Assembly (NCBI GenBank): GCA_903845465.1
Contig: CAIMXQ010000039.1
Coordinates: 1-39,110, forward strand
Length of the DNA: 39,110 nucleotides
Direction of reading: 5' to 3'
Origin: an uncultured Actinomycetes bacterium
Lineage (GTDB): Bacteria > Actinomycetota > Actinomycetes > Nanopelagicales > Nanopelagicaceae
Made by a program: the position numbers and the translations under genes. This document shows, one piece after another, positions 16,494-24,763 of this stretch (the first letter of the stretch is position 1; each line of letters begins with the position of its first letter). The notes beneath the pieces were generated by a model, which saw only the letters and a list, made by a program, of their open reading frames with translations, did no database searches and was not told where the DNA came from.

Positions 16494-16898
16494 TTAGTGA
16501 GTTGGAATCGAGACTGGTTTTTCATACTCAGTGACCATGCCGATAATACTGATGACTAATGAGCCGACAGCGATAAGTGTGAGCCACCAACCTATGATGA
16601 GTCCAAGTCCCATAGCTGTGGCGCTTAGTGCAACTGGTAGCGGCCACCATGAATGGGGGCTATAGAAACCAAGTTCGCCCGCATCATCTGCGATTTCTGC
16701 GAAGTCATTATCTGATGGGATTTCAGTGCCGATTCGCTTCTGGGTAAACCAAATATAGAAACCGATCATGCCGGCAAGACATGCAGCAAGTGTCATTCCA
16801 GTAATACCAACTGCTTCTCCACCGACTGAGTAATAGACGACGGCCATGATTACATAGAAGATTGAAAGTCCTGAAAAGAGTTTCCAATTAGCTTTCAT
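16494..16898 (-). CDS. ctaF: Actinobacterial cytochrome c oxidase subunit IV
   Basis: A 134-residue membrane protein with about four helices (N-terminal pair, then a pair around residues 87-122) and the soluble segment DNDFAEIADDAGELGFYSPHSWWP between them, characteristic of the small CtaF subunit of actinobacterial aa3 oxidases. It stabilises the oxidase within the bc1-aa3 supercomplex. Its ATG lies 2 nt after the ctaD stop, in the order ctaC-ctaD-ctaF seen throughout the phylum. Confidence 0.94.
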   Translation of the reverse strand: MKANWKLFSGLSIFYVIMAVVYYSVGGEAVGITGMTLAACLAGMIGFYIWFTQKRIGTEIPSDNDFAEIADDAGELGFYSPHSWWPLPVALSATAMGLGLIIGWWLTLIAVGSLVISIIGMVTEYEKPVSIPTH

Positions 16899-16900
16899 GG

Positions 16901-18559
16901 CTAGTGACCTTCTGTCGTGATGTGTGGGTGGTGCAGATCAAATGCTGGACGCTCTGAACGTATACGTGGCATTGATGTGAAGTTGTGTCGCGGTGGCGGA
17001 CATGAAGTTGCCCATTCGAGAGAAGCTCCATAACCCCATGGATCATCCACTTCGACCTTGGGAGATTTGCGCGTAATCCACACATTGATAAAGAACGGAA
17101 TCATCGATAGCGCTAAAAGGAATGAGCCGATCGTTGAGACTGTATTCATCCATGTAAAGCCGTCGGTCGAAAGGTAATCTGCATAACGGCGAGGGAAACC
17201 CTTGATACCGAGCCAGTGCTGAATCAAGAATGTGAGGTGGAATCCGAAGAAGAGAGTCCAGAAGTGAATCTTTCCTAGTCGCTCGTTGAGCATACGTCCG
17301 GTCATCTTTGGCCACCAGAAATAGAACCCAGCGAACATTGCAAAGACCACTGTTCCGAAGAGTACGTAGTGGAAGTGCGCGACGACGAAGTACGAAGCAG
17401 ATACGGCGAAATCCATTGGAGGCGATGCCAAAATAATTCCAGTCAATCCACCGAAGAGGAATGTCACGAGAAATCCCATAACCCACAACATCGGTGTTTC
17501 GAAGGTGACATGGCCGCGCCACATGGTGCCGATCCAGTTAAAGAATTTCACACCCGTCGGTACACCAATCAGGAAGGTCATAAAGGAGAAGAACGGCAGA
17601 AGTACCTTGCCCGAAGCGAACATGTGGTGGGCCCACACAGCAACAGAGAGCGCGGAGATTGCGATTGTGGCTGCGATCAAACCCTTGTAACCAAAGATTG
17701 GTTTGCGGCTAAAGACCGGCAAGATTTCTGTTGCAATTCCAAAGAACGGAAGCGCGAGAATGTAAACCTCGGGGTGGCCGAAGAACCAGAATAGGTGTTG
17801 CCATAACATCGCTCCACCATTTGCTGGGTCGAAGAGATGCGTGCCAAATAATCGATCAGACTCGAGTCCAAGTAGCGCTGCAGCAAGTGGTGGGAATGCA
17901 AGTAGCACCAAGATGGATGTAAGTAATACGTTCCAAGAGAAGATCGACATACGGAACATCGTCATTCCTGGGGCGCGCATAGTGAAGATCGTCGTAATGA
18001 AGTTGACGCCGCCAAGAATTGTTCCAAGTCCGGAAATTGCAAGTCCCATTACCCAAAGGTCTCCACCAATTCCAGGTGAATATGTCGAGTTAGCAAGAGG
18101 TGCATATGCAGTCCAACCAAATGACGCCGCTCCTCCTGGAGTTAAGAAACCAATGGTTGCTTCGATTGATCCAAAGAAGTAAAGCCAGAACGAGAGCATG
18201 TTCAAACGAGGAAATGCAACATCAGCTGCGCCGATTTGAAGCGGCATGATGACGTTAGCAAATCCAACGAAGAGCGGTGTAGCAAACATCAAGAGCATGA
18301 TGGTTCCGTGCATTGTAAAGATCTGGTTGTACTGCTCGACGCTAAGGAACTGAAGTCCGGGGCGAGCTAGCTCGACGCGGAGTAATAGCGCTAAGAATCC
18401 ACCAATGAGGAACCATGAGAACGAAGTCGCAAGGTAGAGATAGCCAATGCGCTTGTGATCTGTTGAGGTAATCGTCTTAACGAATTGACTGCCTCGCGAA
18501 GTCTTTTCGACTCCTTGACGTGGAATTGAAACTGTTGGACGGTCTGCGATTATCGTCAT
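16901..18559 (-). CDS. ctaD: Cytochrome c oxidase subunit I
   Basis: A 552-residue haem-copper oxidase subunit I with twelve helices. Redox-centre ligands are visible: His84 (MHGTIM) for low-spin haem a, His262 with the crosslinked Tyr266 (GHPEVY) and His311-His312 (WAHHMF) for CuB, and the pair His395 and His397 (VAHFHYV) for haem a3 and haem a. Proton-channel features of A-type oxidases are present around residues 100-130. It reduces oxygen to water and pumps protons. It starts at ATG 18559, overlapping the ctaC stop by 4 nt, and is followed by ctaF after 2 nt. Confidence 0.98.
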   Translation of the reverse strand: MTIIADRPTVSIPRQGVEKTSRGSQFVKTITSTDHKRIGYLYLATSFSWFLIGGFLALLLRVELARPGLQFLSVEQYNQIFTMHGTIMLLMFATPLFVGFANVIMPLQIGAADVAFPRLNMLSFWLYFFGSIEATIGFLTPGGAASFGWTAYAPLANSTYSPGIGGDLWVMGLAISGLGTILGGVNFITTIFTMRAPGMTMFRMSIFSWNVLLTSILVLLAFPPLAAALLGLESDRLFGTHLFDPANGGAMLWQHLFWFFGHPEVYILALPFFGIATEILPVFSRKPIFGYKGLIAATIAISALSVAVWAHHMFASGKVLLPFFSFMTFLIGVPTGVKFFNWIGTMWRGHVTFETPMLWVMGFLVTFLFGGLTGIILASPPMDFAVSASYFVVAHFHYVLFGTVVFAMFAGFYFWWPKMTGRMLNERLGKIHFWTLFFGFHLTFLIQHWLGIKGFPRRYADYLSTDGFTWMNTVSTIGSFLLALSMIPFFINVWITRKSPKVEVDDPWGYGASLEWATSCPPPRHNFTSMPRIRSERPAFDLHHPHITTEGH

Positions 18560-19329
18560 GCTGCACTCGCCTTCAATGAGTCAAGATACGTTTGATACTG
18601 CGCTGGAGTTACTACCTTCACCTTAAAGATCATCTGCGAGTGGTTACGTCCGCAGAGAATGTTGCATCGTCCTGGATATTCGCCAAGTTTCTTAGCTGTA
18701 AATTGCAGATGGTTGGTCTCGCCTGGCAAGTTCTGCATTTGAATCATAAAGGCTGGAATCCAGAAACCATGAACCACATCATTTGAAGTCAGAGTAAAGC
18801 GAACGGATTCACCTTGTGGAAGGTAGAGAGTCGGTGGGTTCGACGGAGTTCCGGTTACCACGGCTTGAGAACCAGCTTCGGGGTAAGCGAATTGCCATGA
18901 CCACTGAATGCCCTCTACTGAAATTTCGTGTTTAACCGGAGTGGTCTTATCGGTGACCTTGTTCTCCTTAACTGCGGTGAAAAAGAAAAGAACTGCAACA
19001 ATCAGAAATGGAATTATTGTGTAGAGAATTTCAACAGGGATGTTGTATTGAGTCTGCTTAGGGAATTCACCTTTACTCGCATGTGCGCGATGAAAGACCG
19101 CGGGCCACAAAATGAGAATCAAAGTGATGACACCAACTACTCCGGCAGCGATCCAGGAGTACTGCCACAGTGAGAGAGAAATATCGTTGATACTCGAAAC
19201 GCCCTTTGGAAATCCCAGACCAGAAAGATGTTGAGAGTCGAAGGAGCATCCGCTCAAAAGTAGAAGCGCCGGCGCGATGAGAGCCACGACAAAGACTGGG
19301 CGCAATTTGCGCGGAGCGTGAGGAGACAT
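18556..19329 (-). CDS. ctaC: Cytochrome c oxidase subunit II (lipoprotein)
   Basis: A 257-residue subunit II. It begins with a lipoprotein signal peptide (lipobox LLSGC, Cys28), followed by two membrane helices (about 58-78 and 102-120) and a periplasm-side cupredoxin domain. The CuA site is His187 (VVHGFW) plus CNILCGRNHSQM with Cys222, Cys226, His230 and Met233. It receives electrons from QcrC. An in-frame GTG at 19362 would extend the protein by 11 residues, but ATG 19329 gives a normal signal peptide and has TATCCT 7 nt upstream. It heads the ctaC-ctaD-ctaF unit and is divergent from the NifS-like gene. Confidence 0.97.
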   Translation of the reverse strand: MSPHAPRKLRPVFVVALIAPALLLLSGCSFDSQHLSGLGFPKGVSSINDISLSLWQYSWIAAGVVGVITLILILWPAVFHRAHASKGEFPKQTQYNIPVEILYTIIPFLIVAVLFFFTAVKENKVTDKTTPVKHEISVEGIQWSWQFAYPEAGSQAVVTGTPSNPPTLYLPQGESVRFTLTSNDVVHGFWIPAFMIQMQNLPGETNHLQFTAKKLGEYPGRCNILCGRNHSQMIFKVKVVTPAQYQTYLDSLKASAA

Positions 19330-19336
19330 GGGGATA

Positions 19337-19342
19337 AGGATA
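19337..19342 (-). promoter_or_regulatory. -10-like hexamer TATCCT of a leaderless promoter (ctaCDF)
   Basis: On the minus strand TATCCT ends 7 nt before ATG 19329, with no ribosome binding site. The -35 region, which would lie in the divergent gap, is weak. Confidence 0.45.
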
Positions 19343-19375
19343 GTGGCGCGATGTGCATGCACCAGTCGGAGCGAG

Positions 19376-19381
19376 TAGCGT
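19376..19381 (+). promoter_or_regulatory. -10-like hexamer TAGCGT of a leaderless promoter (NifS-like gene)
   Basis: TAGCGT ends 7 nt before GTG 19389. It fits the pattern seen at many other genes here and helps to choose that start over GTG 19353. Confidence 0.35.
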
Positions 19382-19388
19382 TCGGCCG

Positions 19389-20438
19389 GTGGTTCGTGTC
19401 ACAGGAAATTTCACATCAGAGTCCCCACTGCATCCTGCCGCCAGAGAGGCGCTTTTAGCCGCTTTTGACCAAGGGTGGGCCGATCCTAAAAAACTTTCCC
19501 AGAGTTCTGCCAAGGCTGCGATTCTTCGCAATCAATCTATCGAAAATATCGCCACTCGACTTGGCCTCCGAGCAGATTCCATCGAGGTATTGGGCGAACC
19601 AGCCTTTGGCCACTTCCTAGCAATTGCAGGGCTCCTTCGACCAGATAGAACATTTGCGTTTTCTGCAATTGATAAAGGAAAGATTCGAGCCATTGCTCGA
19701 TCACATAAGGGAGCTATCTGCGAACTGGATGTTAACCACTCTGGTCAGATTAATTTTCTCGACGGCAAGCTAGAGAACACCGTTATCTCTTTGCAACTTG
19801 GCAATGGAGAAACTGGAGTAATTCAAGAAATCACTTCTCTCGCGGGATCCCAAAATTTTATCTCTATTGACGCCACTGCATCTGGTCCACGAATACCTCT
19901 TCCATCTCAATGGGATACGGCTCTCTTCGATTCGCAGTCATGGATGGGGCCTAGCGGTTTAGCAATAATGTCCATCAACAATGCAGATGAATATTCATAT
20001 CCGCTTCCTCGGATTGCGCCAATCAAATCTCCCGGGAGTTACTCACTTCCGTTGCTCTTGGCCTCAGCTGTCGCCTTAGAGAATTTTGCTCCCGAAGATT
20101 CAGGAATCAGAAGTTATGCGATTTCCCAATGCGCTGCGATTGAAGGATGCCAGGTCGTAGCACCAGAATCGCCTGCTCTCCCTCACATCTTCTCGGTCAC
20201 CATCGATGGAGTCGCTGCAGAAAATCTTGTGCGAACATTGGCAGAGCGCGAACTCAACGTTGATTCAGGCTCAGCATGTACTCCTGAAGACCTACAACCA
20301 AGCCATGTACTTGCTGCGATGGGCTATGCAACCGATGGACATCTACGATTTACATTACATCCAGGTACAACGAAGAACGATATAGACCAACTCGTAGTTG
20401 GAATTTCAGAAACAGCTGCACACCTACGCAGCAGGTAG
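19389..20438 (+). CDS. Cysteine-desulfurase-like protein lacking the PLP lysine (probable pseudoenzyme)
   Basis: A 349-residue protein of the class V aminotransferase/NifS-IscS family by overall order: NGETGVIQEI matches the family NNExGxxQ segment, SIDATASG matches the PLP-aspartate strand (Asp161), and DSGSACTPED matches the group I catalytic-cysteine loop (Cys297). However, the segment equivalent to SGHKxxGPKG reads DSQSWMGPSG, so the Schiff-base lysine is Ser184 and its preceding histidine is Gln. The Gln that contacts PLP is Ala164, and no TSGATE motif is found near residue 70. Normal desulfurase activity therefore looks impossible. It lies between ctaC and adoK, with erpA and nadA nearby. 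Alternative start: GTG 19353, which would add 12 residues. The 3' end overlaps adoK by 15 nt. Confidence 0.75.
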   Translation: MVRVTGNFTSESPLHPAAREALLAAFDQGWADPKKLSQSSAKAAILRNQSIENIATRLGLRADSIEVLGEPAFGHFLAIAGLLRPDRTFAFSAIDKGKIRAIARSHKGAICELDVNHSGQINFLDGKLENTVISLQLGNGETGVIQEITSLAGSQNFISIDATASGPRIPLPSQWDTALFDSQSWMGPSGLAIMSINNADEYSYPLPRIAPIKSPGSYSLPLLLASAVALENFAPEDSGIRSYAISQCAAIEGCQVVAPESPALPHIFSVTIDGVAAENLVRTLAERELNVDSGSACTPEDLQPSHVLAAMGYATDGHLRFTLHPGTTKNDIDQLVVGISETAAHLRSR

Positions 20439-21404
20439 ATGTGCCGAAATCTCAGAGGCAGCATCAGCCCCGTAGGCATCTGTAAACCGGGTTACGAACT
20501 CTTCTTTTGTGAATCGATATTCCTGAGTACCAGTTGTCTCAATAACGTAGGTCGCAATCATTGAACCTAATTGCGCGCATCGTTCAAGTGAGAGACCCCA
20601 TGCCAATCCCGCAACAAAACCAGAACGGAAGGAATCGCCGACACCTGTTGGATCAATCTTTGCCTTCTCTTTCGCGCAACCAACTTTGAAGAATGTTCCA
20701 TCAACACTTTCCACACGTGCACCTTCTGAACCCAGTGTGACGATGCGATATTTAACTTGCTCAAGAATTTCATGGTCACTCCAGCCTGTCTTCTGAATCG
20801 CAAGAGCGAGTTCGTACTCGTTCATAAAGAGATAGGTTGCACCAGAAATAAGTCTCTTAATTTCTTCACCACTCATACGAGCCATCTGTTGTGATGGGTC
20901 GGCCGCAACAGCAACGCCAGTAGCGAGGGCTACTTCGGTATGGCGAAGCATCGCTTCGGGGTCATCCGGTGAGACCACCAAGAGGTCAAGTTTTCCGACC
21001 TTATCCATAATGGGTTGGAGCTCGATATTGCGGGCTTCAGACATTGCACCGGGGAAGAATGATGCAATCTGATTGAGTTCGGTATCGGTCGTCACGGTGA
21101 AATGCGCCGTGTGTTGCGATGTAGAAACAAGAGCATGAGATGTGTCGACACCATGTCGAGTCAACCATGCGTCGTAATCAGCGAAGTCTTTTCCTACGGC
21201 TGCGATCAACATTGGATTGAGACCAAGGACCCCGAGACCAAAAGCAATATTGGCTGCACATCCACCGCGTCGAACATCTAGACCATCTACGAGGAATGAG
21301 AGCGAAACTTTTTCCAGTGAACCAGCTACGAGGGAATCAGTGAACTTCCCAGGAAAGGTCATGATGTGATCGAGACCAACCGAACCAGCTACACCAATTT
21401 TCAT
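20424..21404 (-). CDS. adoK: Adenosine kinase (PfkB family)
   Basis: A 326-residue ribokinase-family kinase that closely follows the mycobacterial AdoK pattern: GSVGLDHIMTFPG (7-19), KVSLSFLVD (32-40), RRGGCAANIAFG (45-56), SFFPGAMSEARNI (115-127), DPSQQMARMSGEEI (169-182) and the catalytic DPTGVGDSFRSGF (251-263) with base Asp257. It phosphorylates adenosine to AMP in purine salvage. AdoK between ctaC and the erpA-type gene is a conserved actinobacterial neighbourhood. The ATG at 21404 has TTAGAT 7 nt upstream. The 3' end overlaps the convergent NifS-like gene by 15 nt. Confidence 0.93.
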   Translation of the reverse strand: MKIGVAGSVGLDHIMTFPGKFTDSLVAGSLEKVSLSFLVDGLDVRRGGCAANIAFGLGVLGLNPMLIAAVGKDFADYDAWLTRHGVDTSHALVSTSQHTAHFTVTTDTELNQIASFFPGAMSEARNIELQPIMDKVGKLDLLVVSPDDPEAMLRHTEVALATGVAVAADPSQQMARMSGEEIKRLISGATYLFMNEYELALAIQKTGWSDHEILEQVKYRIVTLGSEGARVESVDGTFFKVGCAKEKAKIDPTGVGDSFRSGFVAGLAWGLSLERCAQLGSMIATYVIETTGTQEYRFTKEEFVTRFTDAYGADAASEISAHLPAA

Positions 21405-21411
21405 AGCTGGA

Positions 21412-21440
21412 ATCTAACTGCAGCAGTGTCTATTTGACAG
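21412..21440 (-). promoter_or_regulatory. Leaderless promoter of adoK
   Basis: On the minus strand: -35 CTGTCA (21435-21440), a 17-nt spacer, -10 TTAGAT (21412-21417), then 7 nt to ATG 21404. No ribosome binding site. Confidence 0.55.
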
Positions 21441-21443
21441 CTA

Positions 21444-21806
21444 TTAGTTAAATGAATCGCCGCATGCACATGAACCTTGTGCATTTGGATTGTCGATTGT
21501 GAAACCTTGCTTCTCGATTGTGTCGACGAAATCAATTGATGCACCCATGAGATATGGATCGCTCATCTTGTCTACAACAACTTTTACTGCACCGAATTCG
21601 CGAGTGACATCGCCATCTTGATTGCGATCATCAAAGTAGAGCTGGTAACGAAGACCAGAACAGCCACCTGGTTGCACTGCAACGCGGAGGTAAAGATCAT
21701 CGCGTCCCTCTTGTGCAAGGAGGGCAGATACCTTTGCTGCTGCGACATCGGTCAGAGTGATGCCAGTAGTAATCTCGACTGGAGTTGTAGTTGTTTCAGT
21801 AGTCAT
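21444..21806 (-). CDS. erpA: Iron-sulfur cluster insertion protein, HesB/IscA/ErpA type
   Basis: A 120-residue A-type iron-sulfur carrier. The three conserved cysteines are Cys49 (GGCSGLRY) and Cys113/Cys115 (GSCACGDSF), and the fold motif GITLTDVAAAKV is at the N terminus. It delivers Fe-S clusters to apoproteins; the divergent neighbour nadA encodes a 4Fe-4S enzyme and is a plausible client, as are the respiratory and hydroxyproline proteins. An in-frame GTG at 21812 exists, but ATG 21806 is preceded by TATTCT exactly 7 nt upstream, which supports a leaderless start there. Confidence 0.93.
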   Translation of the reverse strand: MTTETTTTPVEITTGITLTDVAAAKVSALLAQEGRDDLYLRVAVQPGGCSGLRYQLYFDDRNQDGDVTREFGAVKVVVDKMSDPYLMGASIDFVDTIEKQGFTIDNPNAQGSCACGDSFN

Positions 21807-21813
21807 GTGCACA

Positions 21814-21819
21814 AGAATA
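21814..21819 (-). promoter_or_regulatory. -10-like hexamer TATTCT of a leaderless promoter (erpA)
   Basis: On the minus strand TATTCT ends 7 nt before ATG 21806. It lies in the 74-nt divergent gap shared with nadA. Confidence 0.5.
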
Positions 21820-21868
21820 CCCGCGTCGGGTTGCTCTGGCTAACCCAAACGCATGACACTCGGGCTAT

Positions 21869-21874
21869 TAGTAT
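21869..21874 (+). promoter_or_regulatory. -10-like hexamer TAGTAT of a leaderless promoter (nadA)
   Basis: TAGTAT ends 6 nt before ATG 21881, and no ribosome binding site is present. The -35 is weak. Confidence 0.45.
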
Positions 21875-21880
21875 GAGCAC

Positions 21881-23026
21881 ATGTCTATCAGCCTCAGCGA
21901 ACTCCTGATTTTGGGCCAAGGCTCTGATCTGGCATCTGAGCGCGGAGTCTCATGTGCTGGAGAGCTTCCACCTGCAAGTGACCCACATTTAGTCGAACGT
22001 GCAATCGCCGCAAGGGCTGCTCTCGGTTCTCGTGCTTTGATCTTGGGCCATCACTATCAGCGCGATGAAGTCATTCAATTCGCTGATATCACAGGAGATT
22101 CTTTTAAATTGGCACAATCAGCGGCAGCCCAGAGCGATGCTGAATTCATCTTCTTCTGCGGCGTTCACTTTATGGCCGAGAGCGCGGACATCCTTACTTC
22201 ATCGAAGCAGCGCGTGATCCTCCCCGACCTCGCTGCAGGTTGCTCAATGGCCGATATGGCAACAGCCAACCAAGTCAATCAATGCTGGAAAGATCTTGAA
22301 CGAATCGGCGTTGCATCGCGAACTGTTCCTGTTACCTATATGAACTCATCGGCTGCAATCAAAAGTTTCACAGGCGAGCATGGCGGAACAATCTGTACTT
22401 CATCGAATGCACAGAAGAGTTTGGAATGGGCATTTGCTAAAGCTGAGAAGGTTCTCTTCCTTCCAGACCAGCACCTAGGACGAAACACAGCAGTTCTATC
22501 TCTGGGTTTATCTATTGATGATTGCGTTGTGTGGAATCCCTGGAAGCCAATGGGTGGGCTCACGGAAGATCAGATTAAGAACGCAAAGATGATTTTGTGG
22601 CGTGGACATTGTTCAGTACATGGCCGCTTTACTCGCGAGACTGTCGATGAAGTTCGTGCACGCATTCCTGGCGTTAACGTCATTGTTCATCCTGAATGCC
22701 AACATGAAGTTGTCCTGGCTGCTGATGTCGTAGGCAGTACTGAAAAGATTATTCAGGCCGTCACTTCATCTCCCGCCGGAAGCAAGTGGGCAATTGGAAC
22801 TGAGCTCAATCTTGTCTCACGCCTTGCACAGAACAACCCTGATAAAGAGGTCGTATTCCTCGATAAGACGGTCTGCTACTGCTCGACCATGAACCGCATC
22901 GATCTTCCCCATTTGGTATGGGCGATGGAATCAATCGTTTCCGGCCATATCGTCAATGAAATTAAGGTTGATGAGCGTGTGGCGAAATATTCAAAGTTAG
23001 CGCTCGAGCAGATGCTCGCTCTATAG
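21881..23026 (+). CDS. nadA: Quinolinate synthase
   Basis: A 381-residue NadA that condenses iminoaspartate with dihydroxyacetone phosphate to quinolinate in de novo NAD synthesis, using an oxygen-sensitive 4Fe-4S cluster. Motifs include GHHYQRDEV (56-64), FCGVHFMAE (92-100), GCSMADM (120-126), MNSSAAIK (154-161), CTSSNA (172-177), HPECQHEV (270-277) and the C-terminal CYCSTMNR. Candidate cluster ligands are Cys121, Cys172 and Cys332 or Cys334. nadB and nadC are not next to it. It is divergent from erpA and is followed after 8 nt by the DUF3043 gene. Confidence 0.96.
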   Translation: MSISLSELLILGQGSDLASERGVSCAGELPPASDPHLVERAIAARAALGSRALILGHHYQRDEVIQFADITGDSFKLAQSAAAQSDAEFIFFCGVHFMAESADILTSSKQRVILPDLAAGCSMADMATANQVNQCWKDLERIGVASRTVPVTYMNSSAAIKSFTGEHGGTICTSSNAQKSLEWAFAKAEKVLFLPDQHLGRNTAVLSLGLSIDDCVVWNPWKPMGGLTEDQIKNAKMILWRGHCSVHGRFTRETVDEVRARIPGVNVIVHPECQHEVVLAADVVGSTEKIIQAVTSSPAGSKWAIGTELNLVSRLAQNNPDKEVVFLDKTVCYCSTMNRIDLPHLVWAMESIVSGHIVNEIKVDERVAKYSKLALEQMLAL

Positions 23027-23027
23027 T
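23022..23027 (+). promoter_or_regulatory. -10-like hexamer TATAGT overlapping the nadA stop (DUF3043 gene)
   Basis: TATAGT contains the nadA stop codon and ends 7 nt before ATG 23035. The near-consensus -10 suggests an own leaderless transcript despite the 8-nt gap. Confidence 0.45.
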
Positions 23028-23034
23028 TCGACCC

Positions 23035-23574
23035 ATGTCCGAAGCAACTGATAATAAAAAAGGTCGACCAACTCCCAAGCGTAAAGAAGCCGAAGCTGCT
23101 CGCAAGATTTCATCTATTGCACCTGCTTCTACGAAGGCCGAGAAGCAACGTGCGAAGGAAGCGGCTAAGACTGCCCGCATTGCCCAACGAGCGGCATTTA
23201 TGCGTGGTGATGAAAGTGCCCTACCTCTTCGTGACAAAGGCCCCGTCAAAAAATTCGTCCGTAACTATGTCGATGCTCGTCGCTCAATCGGTGAATATTT
23301 TCTTCCCGTAATTTTTATCGTTCTATTTTTAACTTTGATTCCTTCTAAGATATTTCAACTTGGCAGTATTGCAGTGATGTACACAGTCCTTCTGGTATCT
23401 GTGGTTGATGGATTTCTGCTGACTCGCAAGATCAAGCGCGAAGTTGCTGCCAAGTTCCCCGGAGCCGAGCTCAAGGGCCTAGGCATGTATGGCTGGCTTC
23501 GATCAACTCAGATGCGCAGAATGCGCACACCGAAGCCTGCAATCAAAGCTGGCCAATCCTTCTCAAGTAATTAA
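23035..23574 (+). CDS. DUF3043 actinobacterial membrane protein
   Basis: A 179-residue protein of unknown function found in actinobacteria. The N-terminal 55 residues are Lys/Arg/Ala-rich and likely helical (GRPTPKRKEAEAARK; later KAEKQRAKEAAK), followed by the family core ALPLRDKGPVKKFVRNYVDARR. Two membrane helices follow (about 88-103 and 108-128), then a basic tail with GLGMYGWLRSTQMRRMR. The highly basic cytosolic ends suggest an association with a nucleic acid or acidic lipids, but no role is established. It lies next to nadA and the oxidase genes, a position it also has in other actinobacteria as far as I recall. The last 4 nt overlap the convergent aldo/keto reductase gene. Confidence 0.88.
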   Translation: MSEATDNKKGRPTPKRKEAEAARKISSIAPASTKAEKQRAKEAAKTARIAQRAAFMRGDESALPLRDKGPVKKFVRNYVDARRSIGEYFLPVIFIVLFLTLIPSKIFQLGSIAVMYTVLLVSVVDGFLLTRKIKREVAAKFPGAELKGLGMYGWLRSTQMRRMRTPKPAIKAGQSFSSN

Positions 23575-24572
23575 GCGCGAGGGTTTGGGCTCTCGTTCTT
23601 CTTAGGATCGCGCTCTGGCAAATTTCCTAGCGCGTTATCAATTGCCTTGATGACATCTGCTGAAAGTTTTACACCCGATGCTTTTACGTTCTCTTTAACC
23701 TGAGATGGCTTTGTAGCTCCCATGATTGCTGACGAGACATTGTCATTGCTCAATACCCACGCCAAGGCAAGTTGGGACATAGAGAGATCTAAGCCTTCGG
23801 CGATTGGTTTCAGATTCTGCACCGCAGTAAGAATCTCATCTGACATCAATCGTGAAATAAAGTTGGCGCCACTTTTCTTATCCGTAGCTCGTGAACCAGC
23901 AGGTGGCTTCTTACCCGGAAGATACTTTCCGGTCAGTACGCCTTGAGCCATTGGTGACCATACGATCTGGCCGATTCCTTCTTTTCTGGATAGTGGCACA
24001 ACTTCGGCTTCAATCACACGCCATAGCGCTGAGTATTGAGGTTGGCTAGAAACAAAACGGTTGTAACCACGAGCATCTTGAATTTTAAGGGCAGCTGAAA
24101 TCTGCTGTGCATTCCATTCGGAGAATCCAATGTAACTAACTTTGCCCTGACGAATCAGATCATCAAAGGCGCTGAGTGTCTCTTCTAGCGACGTCTCAAC
24201 ATCAAAACGATGGGCTTGATACAGATCGATGTGATCAGTATTCAGGCGCTTGAGCGATGCGTTACAGGATTCCATAATGTGCTTGCGCGACAGGCCACGA
24301 TCATTCTTTCCAGTACCAGTTGGCCAGTAGACCTTTGTAAAAAGTTCGTAGGACTCTCGACGAACACCTTTAAGCGCCTTTGCGAGTACTACTTCTGCCT
24401 TGGTGCCTGCATATACATCTGCTGTATCGAAAGTTGTGATTCCTTGGTTCAGTGCTTCTCGCACACATTTAACGGCCGCTTCAGTCTCTACTTGGGATCC
24501 GTGAGTGATCCAGTTTCCATAAGAGATTTCAGAGACATACATACCGGTACTGCCAAGGCGTCTATATTCCAT
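23571..24572 (-). CDS. Aldo/keto reductase
   Basis: A 333-residue (beta/alpha)8 NADPH-dependent oxidoreductase of the Kv-beta/YghZ-like AKR branch. The catalytic tetrad is visible: Asp49 (FDTADVY), Tyr54, Lys80 (FTKVYW) and His121 (YQAHRFD); GFSEW (about 153-157) and a C-terminal GATKPSQVKEN cofactor segment complete the pattern. The substrate is unknown, and reduction of small aldehydes is typical. It has the best-defined promoter in the window (TTGGCA-18-TAAGAT-6-ATG), which faces away from the cobalamin leader. Confidence 0.92.
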   Translation of the reverse strand: MEYRRLGSTGMYVSEISYGNWITHGSQVETEAAVKCVREALNQGITTFDTADVYAGTKAEVVLAKALKGVRRESYELFTKVYWPTGTGKNDRGLSRKHIMESCNASLKRLNTDHIDLYQAHRFDVETSLEETLSAFDDLIRQGKVSYIGFSEWNAQQISAALKIQDARGYNRFVSSQPQYSALWRVIEAEVVPLSRKEGIGQIVWSPMAQGVLTGKYLPGKKPPAGSRATDKKSGANFISRLMSDEILTAVQNLKPIAEGLDLSMSQLALAWVLSNDNVSSAIMGATKPSQVKENVKASGVKLSADVIKAIDNALGNLPERDPKKNESPNPRA

Positions 24573-24578
24573 AGCGAT

Positions 24579-24608
24579 ATCTTAGGCATAAGCGTGGTGA
24601 GTTGCCAA
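24579..24608 (-). promoter_or_regulatory. Leaderless promoter of the aldo/keto reductase
   Basis: On the minus strand: -35 TTGGCA (24603-24608), an 18-nt spacer, -10 TAAGAT (24579-24584), then 6 nt to ATG 24572. The -35 matches the consensus at five of six positions. Confidence 0.65.
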
Positions 24609-24644
24609 CACCTATCTGCTGTGGTTTCCTTCGCAAACAACTTC

Positions 24645-24750
24645 ATAGATATCTCTGTAGGGGAAGTTCGGTGCAATTCCGACGCTGACCCGCAACCGTA
24701 AGACTTTTCACCAACGTGAACTGTTCAAGTCGGATTACCTACATAGATAT
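24645..24750 (+). promoter_or_regulatory. Cobalamin riboswitch aptamer
   Basis: The leader shows the conserved B12-aptamer blocks in order: GGTGCAATTCC (from 24670), CTGACCCGCAACCGTAAG (about 24685-24702) and the B12-box-like AAGTCGGATTACCT (24727-24740). The outer P1 stem is formed by ATCTCTGTAGG near 24651 and CCTACATAGAT near 24738, fully complementary apart from one mismatch. The aptamer ends about 118 nt before the start of a secreted protein and an ECF transporter operon, so corrinoid binding should repress uptake genes. The expression platform is discussed separately. The promoter of the leader could not be placed. Confidence 0.93.
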
Positions 24751-24763
24751 TTGTACTTGACCA

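Noticed and set aside
19353..19388. Upstream GTG 19353 as start of the NifS-like protein
   Set aside because: The 12 added residues are not family-like, and GTG 19389 has TAGCGT 7 nt upstream, matching the pattern of neighbouring genes. The choice remains tentative.
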